Source of the DNA: Desulforapulum autotrophicum
GTDB taxonomy: Bacteria > Desulfobacterota > Desulfobacteria > Desulfobacterales > Desulfolunaceae
Direction: 5' to 3'
Length of the DNA stretch: 64,000 nt
Assembly (NCBI GenBank): GCA_020723285.1
Contig: DYJE01000002.1
Span: forward strand, 186,001 to 250,000
The position numbers were made by a program, and so were the translations under genes. The notes under the pieces were generated by a model. The model ran no database searches and was not told the origin of the DNA. It saw only the letters and a program-made list of their open reading frames with translations. This document shows positions 53,417 through 63,964 of the stretch, piece after piece; the first letter of the stretch is position 1; every line of letters starts with the position of its first letter.

Positions 53417-53462
53417 TATGAACTATACCTTCTGTCCAAAACAAAGAGGTTGAAAACAAACC

Positions 53463-54737
53463 TTGGAAAAGCCACTCACACAGAACATGAACCCCAACCG
53501 GAAGCCGTTTTCCCTTGATGAATATGAGCAGGCCGGAGGGTATGAGGCCATGCGGCTTGCGCTGACATCCATGGAACCCGCCGAGATCCGGACTCTTGTT
53601 GAAAAAGCCGGACTCAGGGGACGGGGCGGGGCTGGTTTTTCCACAGGAAGGAAATGGGGCTTCGTGCCCATGGGGCCTGATGCGCCCAAGCCCAAATATC
53701 TGACCATCAACGCCGATGAAATGGAACCGGCCACCTTCAAAGACCGGGTCCTGATGGAAGGTGATCCTCATCAGCTGATTGAAGGCATCATCATCACGGC
53801 CTTCACCATTCAGGCCGAAACCGCGTACATTTTCATACGCCAGTGTTACACCGAGGCAAGCAGACGGCTGACCAAAGCCATAAACGAAACCTATGCCAAA
53901 GGCTATCTTGGAAAAAACATCCTTGAAACCGGATTCAACCTGGAACTTCACCTGCACGAAAGCGCAGGGCGTTACATCTGCGGCGAGGAAACCGCCCTGT
54001 TGAACGCCCTTGAAGGAAAACGGCCCAATCCCCGTTCCAAACCCCCCTTTCCTCCGGTGGTGGGTCTCTGGGGCAAACCCACCATCACCAACAACGTGGA
54101 AACCGCCTGTAACATTCCCCACATCGTTAAAAACGGTGCCGAATGGTACAGGTCGCTGAGTCGTGTCGGAGACGGAGGGACCAAAATATACGGTGCCAGC
54201 GGGAAAGTGAACACGCCCGGTGCCTTTGAACTGCCCCTGGGGACGACCTTAAGAGAAATCATCGAGCACCACGCCGGTGGTATGAAACCCGGAACAAAGC
54301 TCAAGGCCATTCTGCCCGGCGGTGCGTCAACCGGCCTGCTGACCCCGGACCACCTGGATGTCAAAATGGATTTCGACAGCGTTCAGGCCGCTGGAAGCCG
54401 CATGGGAACAGGAACCCTGGTGGCCATCGATGAAAAAACATGCATCGTGGGACTTGTCTTGAATCTCGTGCGATTTTTCGCCCGTGAGTCCTGCGGCTGG
54501 TGTACCCCCTGCCGCGAAGGTTTGCCTTGGGTTGTCAAGCTACTTTCCGCCATCGAACATGGCGATGGACGCCCGGAAGACCTGGAACAGCTGAAACACC
54601 AGATCCGGTTTATCGCGCCGGGACGCACGTTCTGTCCCTTAGGCCCCGGAGCCATGGACCCCTTGAAAAGCGCCCTTCATTATTTCGAGGAAGATTTCAA
54701 ACGCCATATTCAGGAAAAAAAATGCCCATGGACATGA
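53463..54737 (+). CDS. nuoF: NADH-quinone oxidoreductase subunit F
   Basis: 51-kDa-type subunit that binds NADH, FMN and the N3 [4Fe-4S] cluster; 424 residues. It shows the GRGGAGFSTGRKW and GEETALLNALEG loops and the cluster motif ESCGWCTPCREG, with a fourth Cys in FCPLGPGA. The start is uncertain: TTG at 53463 is the longest frame, and ATG at 53487 is possible; neither has a good ribosome site. The end overlaps nuoG. Confidence 0.96.
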   Translation: MEKPLTQNMNPNRKPFSLDEYEQAGGYEAMRLALTSMEPAEIRTLVEKAGLRGRGGAGFSTGRKWGFVPMGPDAPKPKYLTINADEMEPATFKDRVLMEGDPHQLIEGIIITAFTIQAETAYIFIRQCYTEASRRLTKAINETYAKGYLGKNILETGFNLELHLHESAGRYICGEETALLNALEGKRPNPRSKPPFPPVVGLWGKPTITNNVETACNIPHIVKNGAEWYRSLSRVGDGGTKIYGASGKVNTPGAFELPLGTTLREIIEHHAGGMKPGTKLKAILPGGASTGLLTPDHLDVKMDFDSVQAAGSRMGTGTLVAIDEKTCIVGLVLNLVRFFARESCGWCTPCREGLPWVVKLLSAIEHGDGRPEDLEQLKHQIRFIAPGRTFCPLGPGAMDPLKSALHYFEEDFKRHIQEKKCPWT

Positions 54738-57457
54738 CGGAACCGACAAACGATTGGGTCACCATCCACATCGAGGGAAAACCCTTCAGGGCGGATAAAT
54801 CACAAAACCTTCTCCACGCCTGCCTGGCTCTGGGGTTTGACATCCCCCATTTCTGCTGGCATCCTGCCCTGGGTTCCATGGGGGCCTGCCGGCTTTGCGC
54901 CGTCAAACGGTTCCGGGATGATCAAGATACCCAGGGTGAAATCATCATGTCCTGCATGACTCCGGTGTCCGAGGGCCTCAGCATATCCATCCACGATCCC
55001 GAAGCCGCTGAATTCCGCGCTGCCGTGATCGGCTGGCTGATGATCAACCATCCCCACGACTGCCCGGTGTGCGATGAGGGGGGAGAATGCCACCTTCAGG
55101 ACATGACCGTAATGACAGGCCATGCAGCGCGTGAATACCGGTTTAAAAAACGCACCCACCGGAACCAGGACCTCGGCCCGTTCATCAACCACGAAATGAA
55201 CCGTTGCATCCAGTGCTACCGTTGCGTGCGTTTTTACAGAAACATCGCGGGCGGAAGGGACCTGAACGTGTTCGGTGCCCATGATCACCTGTACTTCGGC
55301 CGCCATGAAAACGGCACCCTTGAAAATCCGTTCAGCGGGAATCTCGTTGAAATCTGCCCCACCGGAACCTTCACAGACAAGACACAGAAAGCCCACAACA
55401 CACGTTCCTGGGATCTCCAGACCGCACCATCCGTGTGTGTTCATTGCGGCCTGGGCTGCAACACATTGCCGGGTGAGCGTTACGGACTCCTCAGGCGGAT
55501 GCGAAACAGGTTCAACAGCGACATCAACGGCTATTTCCTCTGTGACCGTGGACGCTTCGGTTACGAATTCGTCAACAGCTTGAGACGGATCAGAACCCCC
55601 TTATTCCGAACCGGAAAAGAGTCGCCACAGGTGTCGACGGATATGAATCAAGCCCTGTCATCTGCGGTGGGAATTCTATCAAACAAAGACCGGGTCATCG
55701 GCATCGGCTCTCCCCGAGCATCCCTTGAAGCCAACACCGCTTTGCGCTCTCTGGTAGGAAAAGACCGGTTCCACGCCGGATTTTCTGAAACAGAAAACCG
55801 CCTGATGACACTGATCGTTCAGATTATGTCAGATGGCCCGGTCAAGACCGGAACCCTCAAGGAAGCCGCCATGGCCGACGCCGTGCTTGTTCTGGGTGAA
55901 GACGTGACCGTCACTGCACCCCGGCTTGCTCTTGCTTTGAGGCAGACGGTTTTCAGCCATGCGGTCCGCTGTGCCGAACGTGTCCATCTTCCAGCCTGGG
56001 ATGATGTGGGCGTCCGCGAAGTTGCCCAGGATGACAAAGGTCATCTGTTCATTGCGACCTCCCAGCCCACAGACCTTGACGACGCGGCCCGTTCCTGCTT
56101 CCGTGGAACGCCGGATGAAATCGTCGCATTTGGATTTGACGTTCACGCCCGGTTAAACAAGGCCCGCAAGAATCAGGAAGATCTTGCCGAACCGGACGGC
56201 ATGTACCATTCCGTCGTCACAGCGTTTCAAAACGCCCGGCGTCCCGTGGTGATTGCCGGACTTTCTTCCGGAAGCGAGGCCATGATCAAGGCCGCGGCCA
56301 ACATCGCCCGGAATCTGGCCGAACAGGGCAAGGACGTCAGGCTTATCTTCTGCGTTCCCGAATGCAACAGTATGGGACTTGCTCTTCTGAACGGTAAAAG
56401 CCTGGAATCTGCCATCGATGCGGTGAACCGGAATCTGGCGGACACCGTGATCGTCCTTGAAAACGATCTTTTCAGAAGAACCACGTCGCAAAACGCGGAA
56501 TTCTTTTTACAGAAAGCCCGCCGCGTCATCGTTCTCGACCATCTTCAAACCCGGACAACAGCCATGGCGGATCTTGTCCTGCCGGTATCCACCTTTTCCG
56601 AAGGGAACGGAACCCTGGTGAACAACGAAGGAAGAGCCCAGACATATTATGGCGTGATTGCCCCGGACAATTCGCTGATGGAATCATTCCGTGTGCTGAA
56701 CCGGTTTAACGGCAGCGGCCCGGACGATCCTTCCACATCCCGGAACAGGGATGCCGTTCTTCAAGACCTTGCAGAAGATCTGCCTGTTTTCGCGCCGCTT
56801 GCTGAACCCCACGCGCCCCTCGCCTTTCCGGTCCCTTCAGGAAAAGTGCCGCGCCAGTCTTTTGGATACAGCGGCAGGACCGCCATGAACGCCCATGTTT
56901 CCGTTCACGAACCCAGACCGCCGGAAGACCCCGATTCCCTGCTCGCTTTTTCCATGGAAGGATTTGACGGTTCGGCCCCTTCAGATCTTGTCACTCGTTT
57001 CCAGGCTCCGGGATGGAATTCGGTTCAGGCTGTTTTCAAACACCAGACCGAGCCGGGAGGACCGCTCCTGGAAGAATCAAGCGGCCGATGCCTTTTATTT
57101 CCCGCCGAAGAGAACGATGCGTCATATTTCGATCATCACGATCCCTGTGAAATTTCTGAAACCGAATTACGGCCTGTCATCCCCTTGCACCATCTATTTG
57201 GCTCGGATGAGCTGAGCATGGCCGCCCCCGCTGTCGCGTCCCTTGCTCCCGCACCTTACGTGGCCCTATCACCGTCTGACCCGCTGGCGGATTGCGACAC
57301 GGTTTTCTTGTCGTTCAATGATGAAACCATCAAGGTACCGGTCAAGGTTGTCAAGGATCTTCCGCCCAGGGCTGCCGGGATTCCTGCGTCTGTTCCCGGC
57401 ATGATTCCAGGGCCATTACCCGGTCAATGCCGTCTTTCAAGGGAGGGGCAGCCATGA
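54722..57457 (+). CDS. nuoG: NADH-quinone oxidoreductase subunit G
   Basis: 75-kDa-type subunit, 911 residues. It begins with a [2Fe-2S] ferredoxin-like domain ([17 protein letters not shown]), a His-Cys cluster ([19 protein letters not shown]) and a four-Cys set ([12 protein letters not shown]). An extra N7-type cluster, as in E. coli NuoG, is indicated by CVHCGLGC plus the Cys in LCDRGRFG. The rest is a molybdopterin-oxidoreductase-like body. The start at 54722 has AGGA upstream and overlaps nuoF by 16 bases. The C-terminal about 150 residues are less conserved in look. Confidence 0.95.
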   Translation: MPMDMTEPTNDWVTIHIEGKPFRADKSQNLLHACLALGFDIPHFCWHPALGSMGACRLCAVKRFRDDQDTQGEIIMSCMTPVSEGLSISIHDPEAAEFRAAVIGWLMINHPHDCPVCDEGGECHLQDMTVMTGHAAREYRFKKRTHRNQDLGPFINHEMNRCIQCYRCVRFYRNIAGGRDLNVFGAHDHLYFGRHENGTLENPFSGNLVEICPTGTFTDKTQKAHNTRSWDLQTAPSVCVHCGLGCNTLPGERYGLLRRMRNRFNSDINGYFLCDRGRFGYEFVNSLRRIRTPLFRTGKESPQVSTDMNQALSSAVGILSNKDRVIGIGSPRASLEANTALRSLVGKDRFHAGFSETENRLMTLIVQIMSDGPVKTGTLKEAAMADAVLVLGEDVTVTAPRLALALRQTVFSHAVRCAERVHLPAWDDVGVREVAQDDKGHLFIATSQPTDLDDAARSCFRGTPDEIVAFGFDVHARLNKARKNQEDLAEPDGMYHSVVTAFQNARRPVVIAGLSSGSEAMIKAAANIARNLAEQGKDVRLIFCVPECNSMGLALLNGKSLESAIDAVNRNLADTVIVLENDLFRRTTSQNAEFFLQKARRVIVLDHLQTRTTAMADLVLPVSTFSEGNGTLVNNEGRAQTYYGVIAPDNSLMESFRVLNRFNGSGPDDPSTSRNRDAVLQDLAEDLPVFAPLAEPHAPLAFPVPSGKVPRQSFGYSGRTAMNAHVSVHEPRPPEDPDSLLAFSMEGFDGSAPSDLVTRFQAPGWNSVQAVFKHQTEPGGPLLEESSGRCLLFPAEENDASYFDHHDPCEISETELRPVIPLHHLFGSDELSMAAPAVASLAPAPYVALSPSDPLADCDTVFLSFNDETIKVPVKVVKDLPPRAAGIPASVPGMIPGPLPGQCRLSREGQP

Positions 57458-58404
57458 TTCTCAAACATGTCCTCATCGTCATCGGTGTTCTTGGCGGTGC
57501 CATGAGCGCAAGCGCAGGGCTGGTGTGGCTGGAGCGCCGCCTTCTTGCCGTGTGGCAGGACCGTTACGGTCCAAACCGTGTGGGCCCCTTCGGTCTTCTC
57601 CAGGTGGCGGCAGACGGCATCAAGATGTTCTTTAAGGAAGACTGGGTTCCGCCTTTCGCGGACAAGCCGGTTTTCATTCTGGCACCGGTCCTTGCCATGG
57701 TCACGGCCCTTTTGTCGTTTGCCGTTCTGCCCTTTGCGCCGGGCATCGTGGTGGCCGACCTGAACATCGGTCTTCTGTATTTCCTTGCCGTGGTGGCCTT
57801 GGGTGTTTTCGGCATCGCTCTGGGAGGCTGGTCGTCCAACAACAAATACGCTCTGATCGGCGCAGTGAGGGGCGTGGCCCAGATGCTCAGCTACGAAGTG
57901 TTCATGGGTTTGTCCCTCATGGGTGTGGTGCTGATTGCCGGCACGTTCAACCTTTCAGAAATTGTCATGGCCCAGAAACACATGTGGAATGTCGTTCCGC
58001 AGTTTCCCGGTTTTGTGCTTTTCACCATCGCGGGTTTTGCCGAAACCCACAGGACACCCTTCGATCTTCCCGAAGCGGAAAGCGAGCTGGTGGCCGGCTA
58101 TCACACCGAATATTCCGGAATGAAATTCGGACTTTTTTTCGTCGGGGAATACCTGGGTGTCACCATGACCTCCGCCATGATTGTCATCCTGTTTTTCGGC
58201 GGCTGGATGGGTCCGTTCTTTCCGCCCATCGTGTGGTTTCTGGGCAAGACCTTTGTGTTCATCTGCTTTTTCATTCTAGTTCGGGCAGCTTTGCCCAGGC
58301 CCCGTTACGATCAGCTCATGGGCTATGCCTGGAAAGTTCTGCTGCCGTTGTCATTGCTGAATCTTCTGGTGACCGGTGCATTTGTGGTGGGTGGATATAT
58401 TTAA
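57454..58404 (+). CDS. nuoH: NADH-quinone oxidoreductase subunit H
   Basis: Membrane subunit at the quinone site, 316 residues with about eight TM segments. Typical loops are [20 protein letters not shown] and [20 protein letters not shown]. The ATG at 57454 has GGGAGGGG upstream and overlaps the nuoG stop (ATGA). Confidence 0.97.
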   Translation: MILKHVLIVIGVLGGAMSASAGLVWLERRLLAVWQDRYGPNRVGPFGLLQVAADGIKMFFKEDWVPPFADKPVFILAPVLAMVTALLSFAVLPFAPGIVVADLNIGLLYFLAVVALGVFGIALGGWSSNNKYALIGAVRGVAQMLSYEVFMGLSLMGVVLIAGTFNLSEIVMAQKHMWNVVPQFPGFVLFTIAGFAETHRTPFDLPEAESELVAGYHTEYSGMKFGLFFVGEYLGVTMTSAMIVILFFGGWMGPFFPPIVWFLGKTFVFICFFILVRAALPRPRYDQLMGYAWKVLLPLSLLNLLVTGAFVVGGYI

Positions 58405-58443
58405 ATTCACTAAGGCAGAAATAATAACGTAAGGAATAAAACC

Positions 58444-58959
58444 GTGCTGAGCTTTCTGCAAGGATTCTGGGTGATATTGAAACACACGTTCCGCAAACGG
58501 GAGACGGTCCTCTACCCGGAGGAAAAGATTTATCTTCCGCCCAGATTCAGGGGCCGGATCATCCTTTCCCGCGATCCTGACGGGGCCGAGCGCTGCGTGG
58601 CCTGCCATTTGTGTTCTTCCGTATGCCCGGTGGACTGCATCGCGCTCCAGGCCGCGGAAGATGAAACAGGCCGCCGTTATCCGGAATTCTTCCGGATCAA
58701 TTTTTCCCGGTGCATCCTCTGCGGATTCTGTGAGGAAGCCTGCCCCACCGCAGCCATCCAGCTCACCCCGGACTTTGAAATGGCCGAATACTTAAGGGAG
58801 AATCTGGTCTACGAAAAGGAAGATCTCTTGATCAGCGGACCGGGCAAATATCCGGGTTACAACTTTTACAAGGTGGCCGGACTTGCCGTAGGCGGCAAGG
58901 ACAAAGGCGACGGGGAAAACGAAGAGACACCGGTGGATGTGCATGGATTGCTGCCATAA
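58444..58959 (+). CDS. nuoI: NADH-quinone oxidoreductase subunit I
   Basis: Peripheral 2[4Fe-4S] subunit (N6a/N6b), 171 residues. Two cluster motifs: [12 protein letters not shown] and [12 protein letters not shown]. The GTG start at 58444 follows TAAGGAATAAAACC. The normal nuoJ gene does not follow directly; a HicBA pair intervenes. Confidence 0.96.
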   Translation: MLSFLQGFWVILKHTFRKRETVLYPEEKIYLPPRFRGRIILSRDPDGAERCVACHLCSSVCPVDCIALQAAEDETGRRYPEFFRINFSRCILCGFCEEACPTAAIQLTPDFEMAEYLRENLVYEKEDLLISGPGKYPGYNFYKVAGLAVGGKDKGDGENEETPVDVHGLLP

Positions 58960-59153
58960 GTTTTTGAAATGCAGGCACGATGTCAATCGTATTCAATTAA
59001 TGAAAAATCAGGTTTTTTTATATGCCATGACAGAGTATCTTAAAAAAAATTCTCAGGCACACATATCCGACCGAGAAATGACCCGGAATCTGAAATGATT
59101 GTGGAGAATGTACAAAAATGAGAAATCATCAATTCAAATACGGAGCGTAAACC

Positions 59154-59375
59154 ATGCAAAAACAACTCACAGCGATTATCGAACGAGATGGCGACGGTTA
59201 TGTCGCTCTTTGTCCGGAATTCGATATAGCCAGTCAGGGAGACACCATAGAAGAGGCTCGCGATAATCTTCGGGAAGCTCTTGAACTATTCCTTGAAACA
59301 GCCTCTCCTTCAGAAGTTCAATCTCGTTTTCATGGAGAAGTGTATGTAACCCAGGTGGAGGTTGCCTATGGGTAA
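59154..59375 (+). CDS. hicB: HicB-type antitoxin
   Basis: Short HicB/UPF0150 protein of 73 residues. The fold core is clear: TAIIERDGDGYVALCPEFDIASQGDT followed by IEEARDNLREALELFLE. It lacks the C-terminal DNA-binding part of longer HicB proteins, so autoregulation is unclear. CGGAGCG lies before the ATG. It overlaps the hicA start by eight bases, the usual coupling. Placement inside nuo, between nuoI and nuoJ, is foreign to complex I operons and points to insertion. The 194-base gap after nuoI carries no gene I can support. Confidence 0.88.
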   Translation: MQKQLTAIIERDGDGYVALCPEFDIASQGDTIEEARDNLREALELFLETASPSEVQSRFHGEVYVTQVEVAYG

Positions 59376-59589
59376 AATTCGTATTCTCTCCGGCAAAGAA
59401 GTTTGTGTCATTTTGGAACGCCACGGGTTTAAAGAAATCCGGTAGCGCGGCAGTCATATTGTTATGCAGAAACAATTGCCATCTACAACGATTACCGTAC
59501 CGGTTCCCAATCATCCGGAATTACGGATAGGAACACTGCAATCCATAATTCGTCAATCTTGTATTTCCAAAAGTGAGTTTGAATCATAA
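59368..59589 (+). pseudogene. hicA: HicA-type toxin with in-frame TAG
   Basis: A 74-codon frame reads as HicA throughout but holds TAG at codon 26 (59443-59445). Before it: MGKIRILSGKEVCVILERHG then FKEIR. After it: RGSHIVMQKQ and ITVPVPNHPELRIGTL. The catalytic His of the GSH motif is beyond the stop. In HicA proteins this position is commonly Gln (RQRGSH), so one C-to-T change explains it. The 25-residue product would be inactive and there is no internal start before the His. Sequencing error or amber decoding are the alternatives. Confidence 0.85.
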
Positions 59590-59606
59590 TTCCCCATCAG
59601 GGGAAT
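59589..59606 (+). other. Small stem-loop between hicA and nuoJ
   Basis: ATTCCCC-ATCA-GGGGAAT: a perfect 7-bp stem with a 4-base loop at the hicA end, 23 bases before the nuoJ start. No T-run follows, so it is not a standard terminator. It might protect an mRNA end or reduce read-through. Confidence 0.45.
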
Positions 59607-59629
59607 CGACGAAATAAAAGGAGAGTCCA

Positions 59630-60118
59630 GTGACAAACGTCGTATTTTACATAGCCGCTGCGGTGGCGGTCCTTTCGACGCTGATGGTGATCACCCGGAT
59701 GAATGCGGTACACGCCCTGCTTTACCTGATCGTGTCCCTCCAGGCCGTGGCACTGATCTTTTTTCTGTTGGGAGCGCCTTTTGCTGCTGCCCTTGAGATC
59801 ATCATCTACGCCGGGGCCATCATGATCCTGTTCGTTTTCGTCATCATGATGCTGAATCTTGGGCCGCCCGCCATCGCAAAAGAACGGTTGCTGCTCAAAC
59901 CCCGAATGTGGGTGGGACCAGCCGTTCTTGCCGCCGTGCTACTATCCGAGCTGTTTTACATCCTTGCGAATAAGGGAGGCATCGCAGGCATTGTGGAAGT
60001 TACCCCCAAAGCCGTGGGCCTCGTCCTTTTCGGGCCCTATGTCCTGGGGGTTGAGCTGTCGTCCTTCCTTCTGCTCGCCGGACTGGTGGGCGCGTTTCAT
60101 CTGGCGCGCCAGGAGTGA
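59630..60118 (+). CDS. nuoJ: NADH-quinone oxidoreductase subunit J
   Basis: Membrane subunit, 162 residues with five TM segments. The typical VHALLYLIVSLQAVALIFFL and IIIYAGAIMILFVFVIMML are present. The GTG start at 59630 has AAAGGAGAG upstream. It resumes the nuo operon after the HicBA insertion. Confidence 0.95.
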   Translation: MTNVVFYIAAAVAVLSTLMVITRMNAVHALLYLIVSLQAVALIFFLLGAPFAAALEIIIYAGAIMILFVFVIMMLNLGPPAIAKERLLLKPRMWVGPAVLAAVLLSELFYILANKGGIAGIVEVTPKAVGLVLFGPYVLGVELSSFLLLAGLVGAFHLARQE

Positions 60119-60214
60119 AAATACGGTTCATGTGTCGGGTTTCTTTCATCATCCCGACCTGGGGCAAGCTTTTTTAAAACATTGCAACGTCAATTTAATT
60201 CGGAGTGATAACCC

Positions 60215-60523
60215 ATGCTCACCATCCCCACATCCCACGGTTTAATTCTTGCGGGAATCATATTCGTTCTGGGACTTGTCTGCGTGCTGGTGCGAAGAAA
60301 CATCATCTTTATCCTGCTGGGACTTGAAATCATGTTCAACGCGGTGGGGCTTGCGTTTGTGGTGGCCGGAGCCAAGTGGGGACAGGCGGACGGACAGATC
60401 ATGTTTCTGTTCATTCTGACCACCACGGCGGCAGAGGTCTCCATCGGACTGGCCCTGGTGTTCAAAATGGTTCATCATTTTCATACCCTGGACATTGACC
60501 AGGCTGATCGGATGAAAGGGTAA
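60215..60523 (+). CDS. nuoK: NADH-quinone oxidoreductase subunit K
   Basis: Antiporter-like small membrane subunit, 102 residues with three TM segments. Two conserved membrane Glu residues are visible (LLGLEIMFNAV and TTAAEVSIGLAL). It starts 97 bases after nuoJ and ends four bases before nuoL. Confidence 0.97.
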   Translation: MLTIPTSHGLILAGIIFVLGLVCVLVRRNIIFILLGLEIMFNAVGLAFVVAGAKWGQADGQIMFLFILTTTAAEVSIGLALVFKMVHHFHTLDIDQADRMKG

Positions 60524-60527
60524 GATC

Positions 60528-62405
60528 ATGGAATTTGTCGGGTACATACCGCTTTTGCCATTTGCCGGTTTCCTCGTTCTCGCCTTGGGGGCACAGCGCC
60601 TCACCCGACCCCTGGTGGGCGTGGTGGGGGTTGGCAGCATCGGGGCTTCGGCCCTTCTTTCAGCCTTGACCGCTGCCGGTCTTTTGAAACGCTTGCCCGG
60701 TGAAACCGCGTTCACGAAAACACTGTGGACCTGGATCGATACGGGCGGCCTTCACCTTGACATGGCGTTTTACATCGACTCCCTGACCGTCGTCATGATG
60801 CTGGTGATCACCTTCGTGGGTTTTTTCATTCACCTGTACTCCACAGGCTACATGGCTGAAGACAAGGATTACGCGCGGTTTTTCGCCTGCATGAACCTGT
60901 TTGTCTCGGCCATGCTTGTTCTGGTCATGGCTGAAAACCTGCCCCTTCTTTATCTTGGATGGGAAGGCGTGGGGCTTTGCAGTTATCTTCTCATCGGGTT
61001 CTGGTACACGGATAAGGCCAACGGCTATGCCGCCCGCAAGGCTTTTGTGGTCACACGGGTGGGGGATACGGCCATGGCCGTGGGGCTTTTTCTCCTGTAC
61101 AACCACCTGGGCACCCTGAGCATTCAGCCAACCATGATCAAGGCCTCGTCGCTCTGGCCCCATGGATCGGGCACCCTGACACTTGCGACCCTTCTTCTTC
61201 TGGGAGGGGCCGTGGGAAAATCAGCCCAGCTTCCGCTCCAGACCTGGCTGCCCGACGCCATGGCTGGCCCGACCCCGGTGAGCGCCCTGATCCACGCGGC
61301 CACCATGGTCACCGCCGGTGTTTACCTGATCGCCCGGACCCATGTGCTTTTCATGCTTTCGCCCCTGGCCATGACCGTCACCGCCATGATCGGAGCAGCC
61401 ACTCTTCTGATCGCCGGGTTCAGCGCCCTTTGTCAACACGACATCAAGCGGGTTCTGGCCTATTCCACCATCAGCCAGCTGGGCTACATGTTTCTTGCCC
61501 TGGGTGTGGGGGCGTGGTCGGCAGCTGTATTTCATCTTGTGACCCACGCTTTTTTCAAAGCCCTCCTGTTTCTTGCAGCCGGAGCGGTGATCCATGCCCT
61601 TCACGGAGAACAGGACATGTTCCGCATGGGCGGCCTTAAAAACCGGCTGCCCCTGACGTTCTGGACCTTTCTTGCCGGAGCCGCGTCCCTCGCAGCCTTG
61701 CCCCTTGTCACCGCAGGATTTTACAGCAAGGACATGATCATCTGGGAAGCTTACGCCTCGCCTTTGGGTGGTTATGGATTCTGGCTTGCGGCCATGGCCG
61801 GTGCCCTTGTCACGTCCCTTTACACATCCCGGATGGTGATTCTGACTTTTTTCGGAACGGTAAAGACACCGGTTCACCATCCGCCGGGACTGTCCATGAC
61901 CTTACCCCTTTCAGTGCTGGCCGTCCTTTCTCTTACGGCGGGATTCATGGAAACGCCCCATACTTTGGGCGGCGTTCATATCTTTTCAGGCCTGCTTCAC
62001 TACGCACTGCCGGAAACTAAAATCGTTCAAAGCAGGATAACACTTGAGATTCTTTTCCAGATCCTTGCTGCGACGACGGCGGTGGGGGGCATTGTCTGGG
62101 CTTTTTTTCTGTACAAACCCCAGCCAGAACCCGCACCTTCACGACTTCCAAAATCCATTGACCGTTTCCTTTTCAGTGGCTGGGGGTTTGATGGACTTTA
62201 CGACCGTGTGTTTGTCCGGCCCTATCTGGCCCTGGCCCATCTGGATAAAAACGACATCATCGACCGGTTTTACCTTGCCCTGTCCCAAGCCAGTCTGGGC
62301 TGTAACAGGATTTTCAGCCTGACCCAGAACGGCAGGCTGAGAACCTATGTCTGGGGAATGGGCATCGGAGCGGCGGTGGTGATCTTCATGGCGGTGACCT
62401 TATGA
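60528..62405 (+). CDS. nuoL: NADH-quinone oxidoreductase subunit L
   Basis: Largest proton-pumping antiporter-like subunit, 625 residues. It shows LYLGWEGVGLCSYLLIGFWY, a Lys helix region (KSAQLPLQTWLPDAMAGPTP) and HDIKRVLAYSTISQLGYMFLALG. The C-terminal lateral helix region is present. It overlaps nuoM by four bases. Confidence 0.97.
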   Translation: MEFVGYIPLLPFAGFLVLALGAQRLTRPLVGVVGVGSIGASALLSALTAAGLLKRLPGETAFTKTLWTWIDTGGLHLDMAFYIDSLTVVMMLVITFVGFFIHLYSTGYMAEDKDYARFFACMNLFVSAMLVLVMAENLPLLYLGWEGVGLCSYLLIGFWYTDKANGYAARKAFVVTRVGDTAMAVGLFLLYNHLGTLSIQPTMIKASSLWPHGSGTLTLATLLLLGGAVGKSAQLPLQTWLPDAMAGPTPVSALIHAATMVTAGVYLIARTHVLFMLSPLAMTVTAMIGAATLLIAGFSALCQHDIKRVLAYSTISQLGYMFLALGVGAWSAAVFHLVTHAFFKALLFLAAGAVIHALHGEQDMFRMGGLKNRLPLTFWTFLAGAASLAALPLVTAGFYSKDMIIWEAYASPLGGYGFWLAAMAGALVTSLYTSRMVILTFFGTVKTPVHHPPGLSMTLPLSVLAVLSLTAGFMETPHTLGGVHIFSGLLHYALPETKIVQSRITLEILFQILAATTAVGGIVWAFFLYKPQPEPAPSRLPKSIDRFLFSGWGFDGLYDRVFVRPYLALAHLDKNDIIDRFYLALSQASLGCNRIFSLTQNGRLRTYVWGMGIGAAVVIFMAVTL

Positions 62406-63964
62406 TCATGGCATGGTTGATCCTGATCCCTATTTTCTGCGGAATCCTAGCGTGGATTCTTGATCGACGGATTACCGGATCTGCGCGCTGGACGGCCCTC
62501 GTCGCCCTGTCGTCAAACCTGGGCGTCTTATGTTTCCTTGTCCGGTCCTTTACCGTTTCCGGAGTGACGCAGCAACCGTATCTCATGGATCTCGACATTC
62601 CCTGGATTTCCTCGGCCGGCATCCATTTTCACCTGGCCATGGACGGTCTATCCCTGGTTCTGGTTCTGCTCACTCACCTCCTGGGGCTTGTGGCTGTTTT
62701 GTCTTCATGGAAGGAAATCCGGGAAAAAGAGGGATTCTTTTACTTCAACCTTCTCTGGGTTCTGGGGGGCATCATCGGTGTTTTTCTGTCCATGGACCTG
62801 TTCCTTTTCTATTTTTTCTGGGAAATGATGCTGATCCCCATGTTCTTCTTGATCAGTGTCTACGGCCATGAAAACAGGATTTACGCCTCGGTGAAATTTT
62901 TTCTGTTCACCCAGGTGAGCGGGCTTCTTATGCTCCTTTCCATTCTGGGGCTTTACTTTGTCCACGCAGACATCACGGGAAACTACACTTTCAATTATTT
63001 TGAACTTCTGGGAACACCGGTTTCAGGTATCTTTGGCATCCTATTCATGCTGGGCTTCCTTGTTGCATTCGCCGTGAAACTTCCGGCGTTTCCTTTTCAC
63101 ACCTGGCTTCCCGATGCCCACACCGAAGCACCTACGGCGGGCAGCATCATCCTTGCGGGACTTTTATTGAAAACCGGGGCCTACGGAATGATCCGTTTCG
63201 TCATTCCCTTGTTTCCCGACGCCGCAGCCGCCGTATCGAAAACGGTGATGGTCCTGGCCGTTGCCGGTATCATCTACGGTGCTCTTCTCGCCCTGTCACA
63301 AACGGATTTCAAGCGACTTGTGGCTTACACCAGCGTAAGCCACATGGGTTTCGTCATGCTGGGGATCTTTGCCTGGAACACCCTGGCCCTTCAGGGCGTG
63401 GTCATTCAGCTGATCTGTCACGGACTTTCAACCGGTGCCTTGTTTTTCCTTGCCGGGGTTCTGAAAGACCGGCTTCACACCCGTGATTTGAATAAGATGG
63501 GGGGGCTGTGGGCCGCAGTTCCGAAGATGGCGGTCCTCACCTTGTTTTTTGCCCTGGCGTCTCTTGGACTTCCCGGACTTGGAAACTTCATCGCCGAATT
63601 CACCATTCTTCTCGGGGTTTTCAAGGCCGATAAAATCATGGCGGCTGCCGCATCGGCCGGCCTGGTGGGGGCTGCGGTCTATTCATTGTGGATCATCCAG
63701 TCCGCGTTCCACGGTCCGCTTACAATCAAAGAAACCATAGCCGACCTGTCGTTTCGTGAAACAACCGCCCTTGTTCTCATGCTTCTGGGTCTGGTGTGGC
63801 TCGGCATGAACCCCGGTCCGGTGTTCCGCATGGCCCAGCCGTCTCTGGATCACCTGACCCGTTCTGTTTCCTTTGAACATCCCGGCATGTGCGGCGTTTC
63901 ATCGAAACCCGTCACCTGCCTGCACCCTGAATATTCTGGAGGAACCGTCCATGCAGCGCCTTGA
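62402..63964 (+). CDS. nuoM: NADH-quinone oxidoreductase subunit M
   Basis: Proton-pumping antiporter-like subunit, 520 residues with about 14 TM segments. FFWEMMLIPMFFLI carries the conserved membrane Glu; VKLPAFPFHTWLPDAHTEAP and TDFKRLVAYTSVSHMGFVMLG are diagnostic. The last about 30 residues (PGMCGVSSKPVTCLHPEYSG) extend beyond the final helix and overlap the nuoN start. Confidence 0.97.
   Translation: MIMAWLILIPIFCGILAWILDRRITGSARWTALVALSSNLGVLCFLVRSFTVSGVTQQPYLMDLDIPWISSAGIHFHLAMDGLSLVLVLLTHLLGLVAVLSSWKEIREKEGFFYFNLLWVLGGIIGVFLSMDLFLFYFFWEMMLIPMFFLISVYGHENRIYASVKFFLFTQVSGLLMLLSILGLYFVHADITGNYTFNYFELLGTPVSGIFGILFMLGFLVAFAVKLPAFPFHTWLPDAHTEAPTAGSIILAGLLLKTGAYGMIRFVIPLFPDAAAAVSKTVMVLAVAGIIYGALLALSQTDFKRLVAYTSVSHMGFVMLGIFAWNTLALQGVVIQLICHGLSTGALFFLAGVLKDRLHTRDLNKMGGLWAAVPKMAVLTLFFALASLGLPGLGNFIAEFTILLGVFKADKIMAAAASAGLVGAAVYSLWIIQSAFHGPLTIKETIADLSFRETTALVLMLLGLVWLGMNPGPVFRMAQPSLDHLTRSVSFEHPGMCGVSSKPVTCLHPEYSGGTVHAAP

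Noticed and set aside
53400-54122. Long open frames opposite nuoE-nuoF and elsewhere (also 26957-27553, 29076-29594, 54800-55444)
   Set aside because: They lie antisense to well-supported genes, lack ribosome sites and show no protein motifs.
59027-59098. 23-residue open frame before hicB
   Set aside because: Too short, no ribosome site and no recognisable motif.
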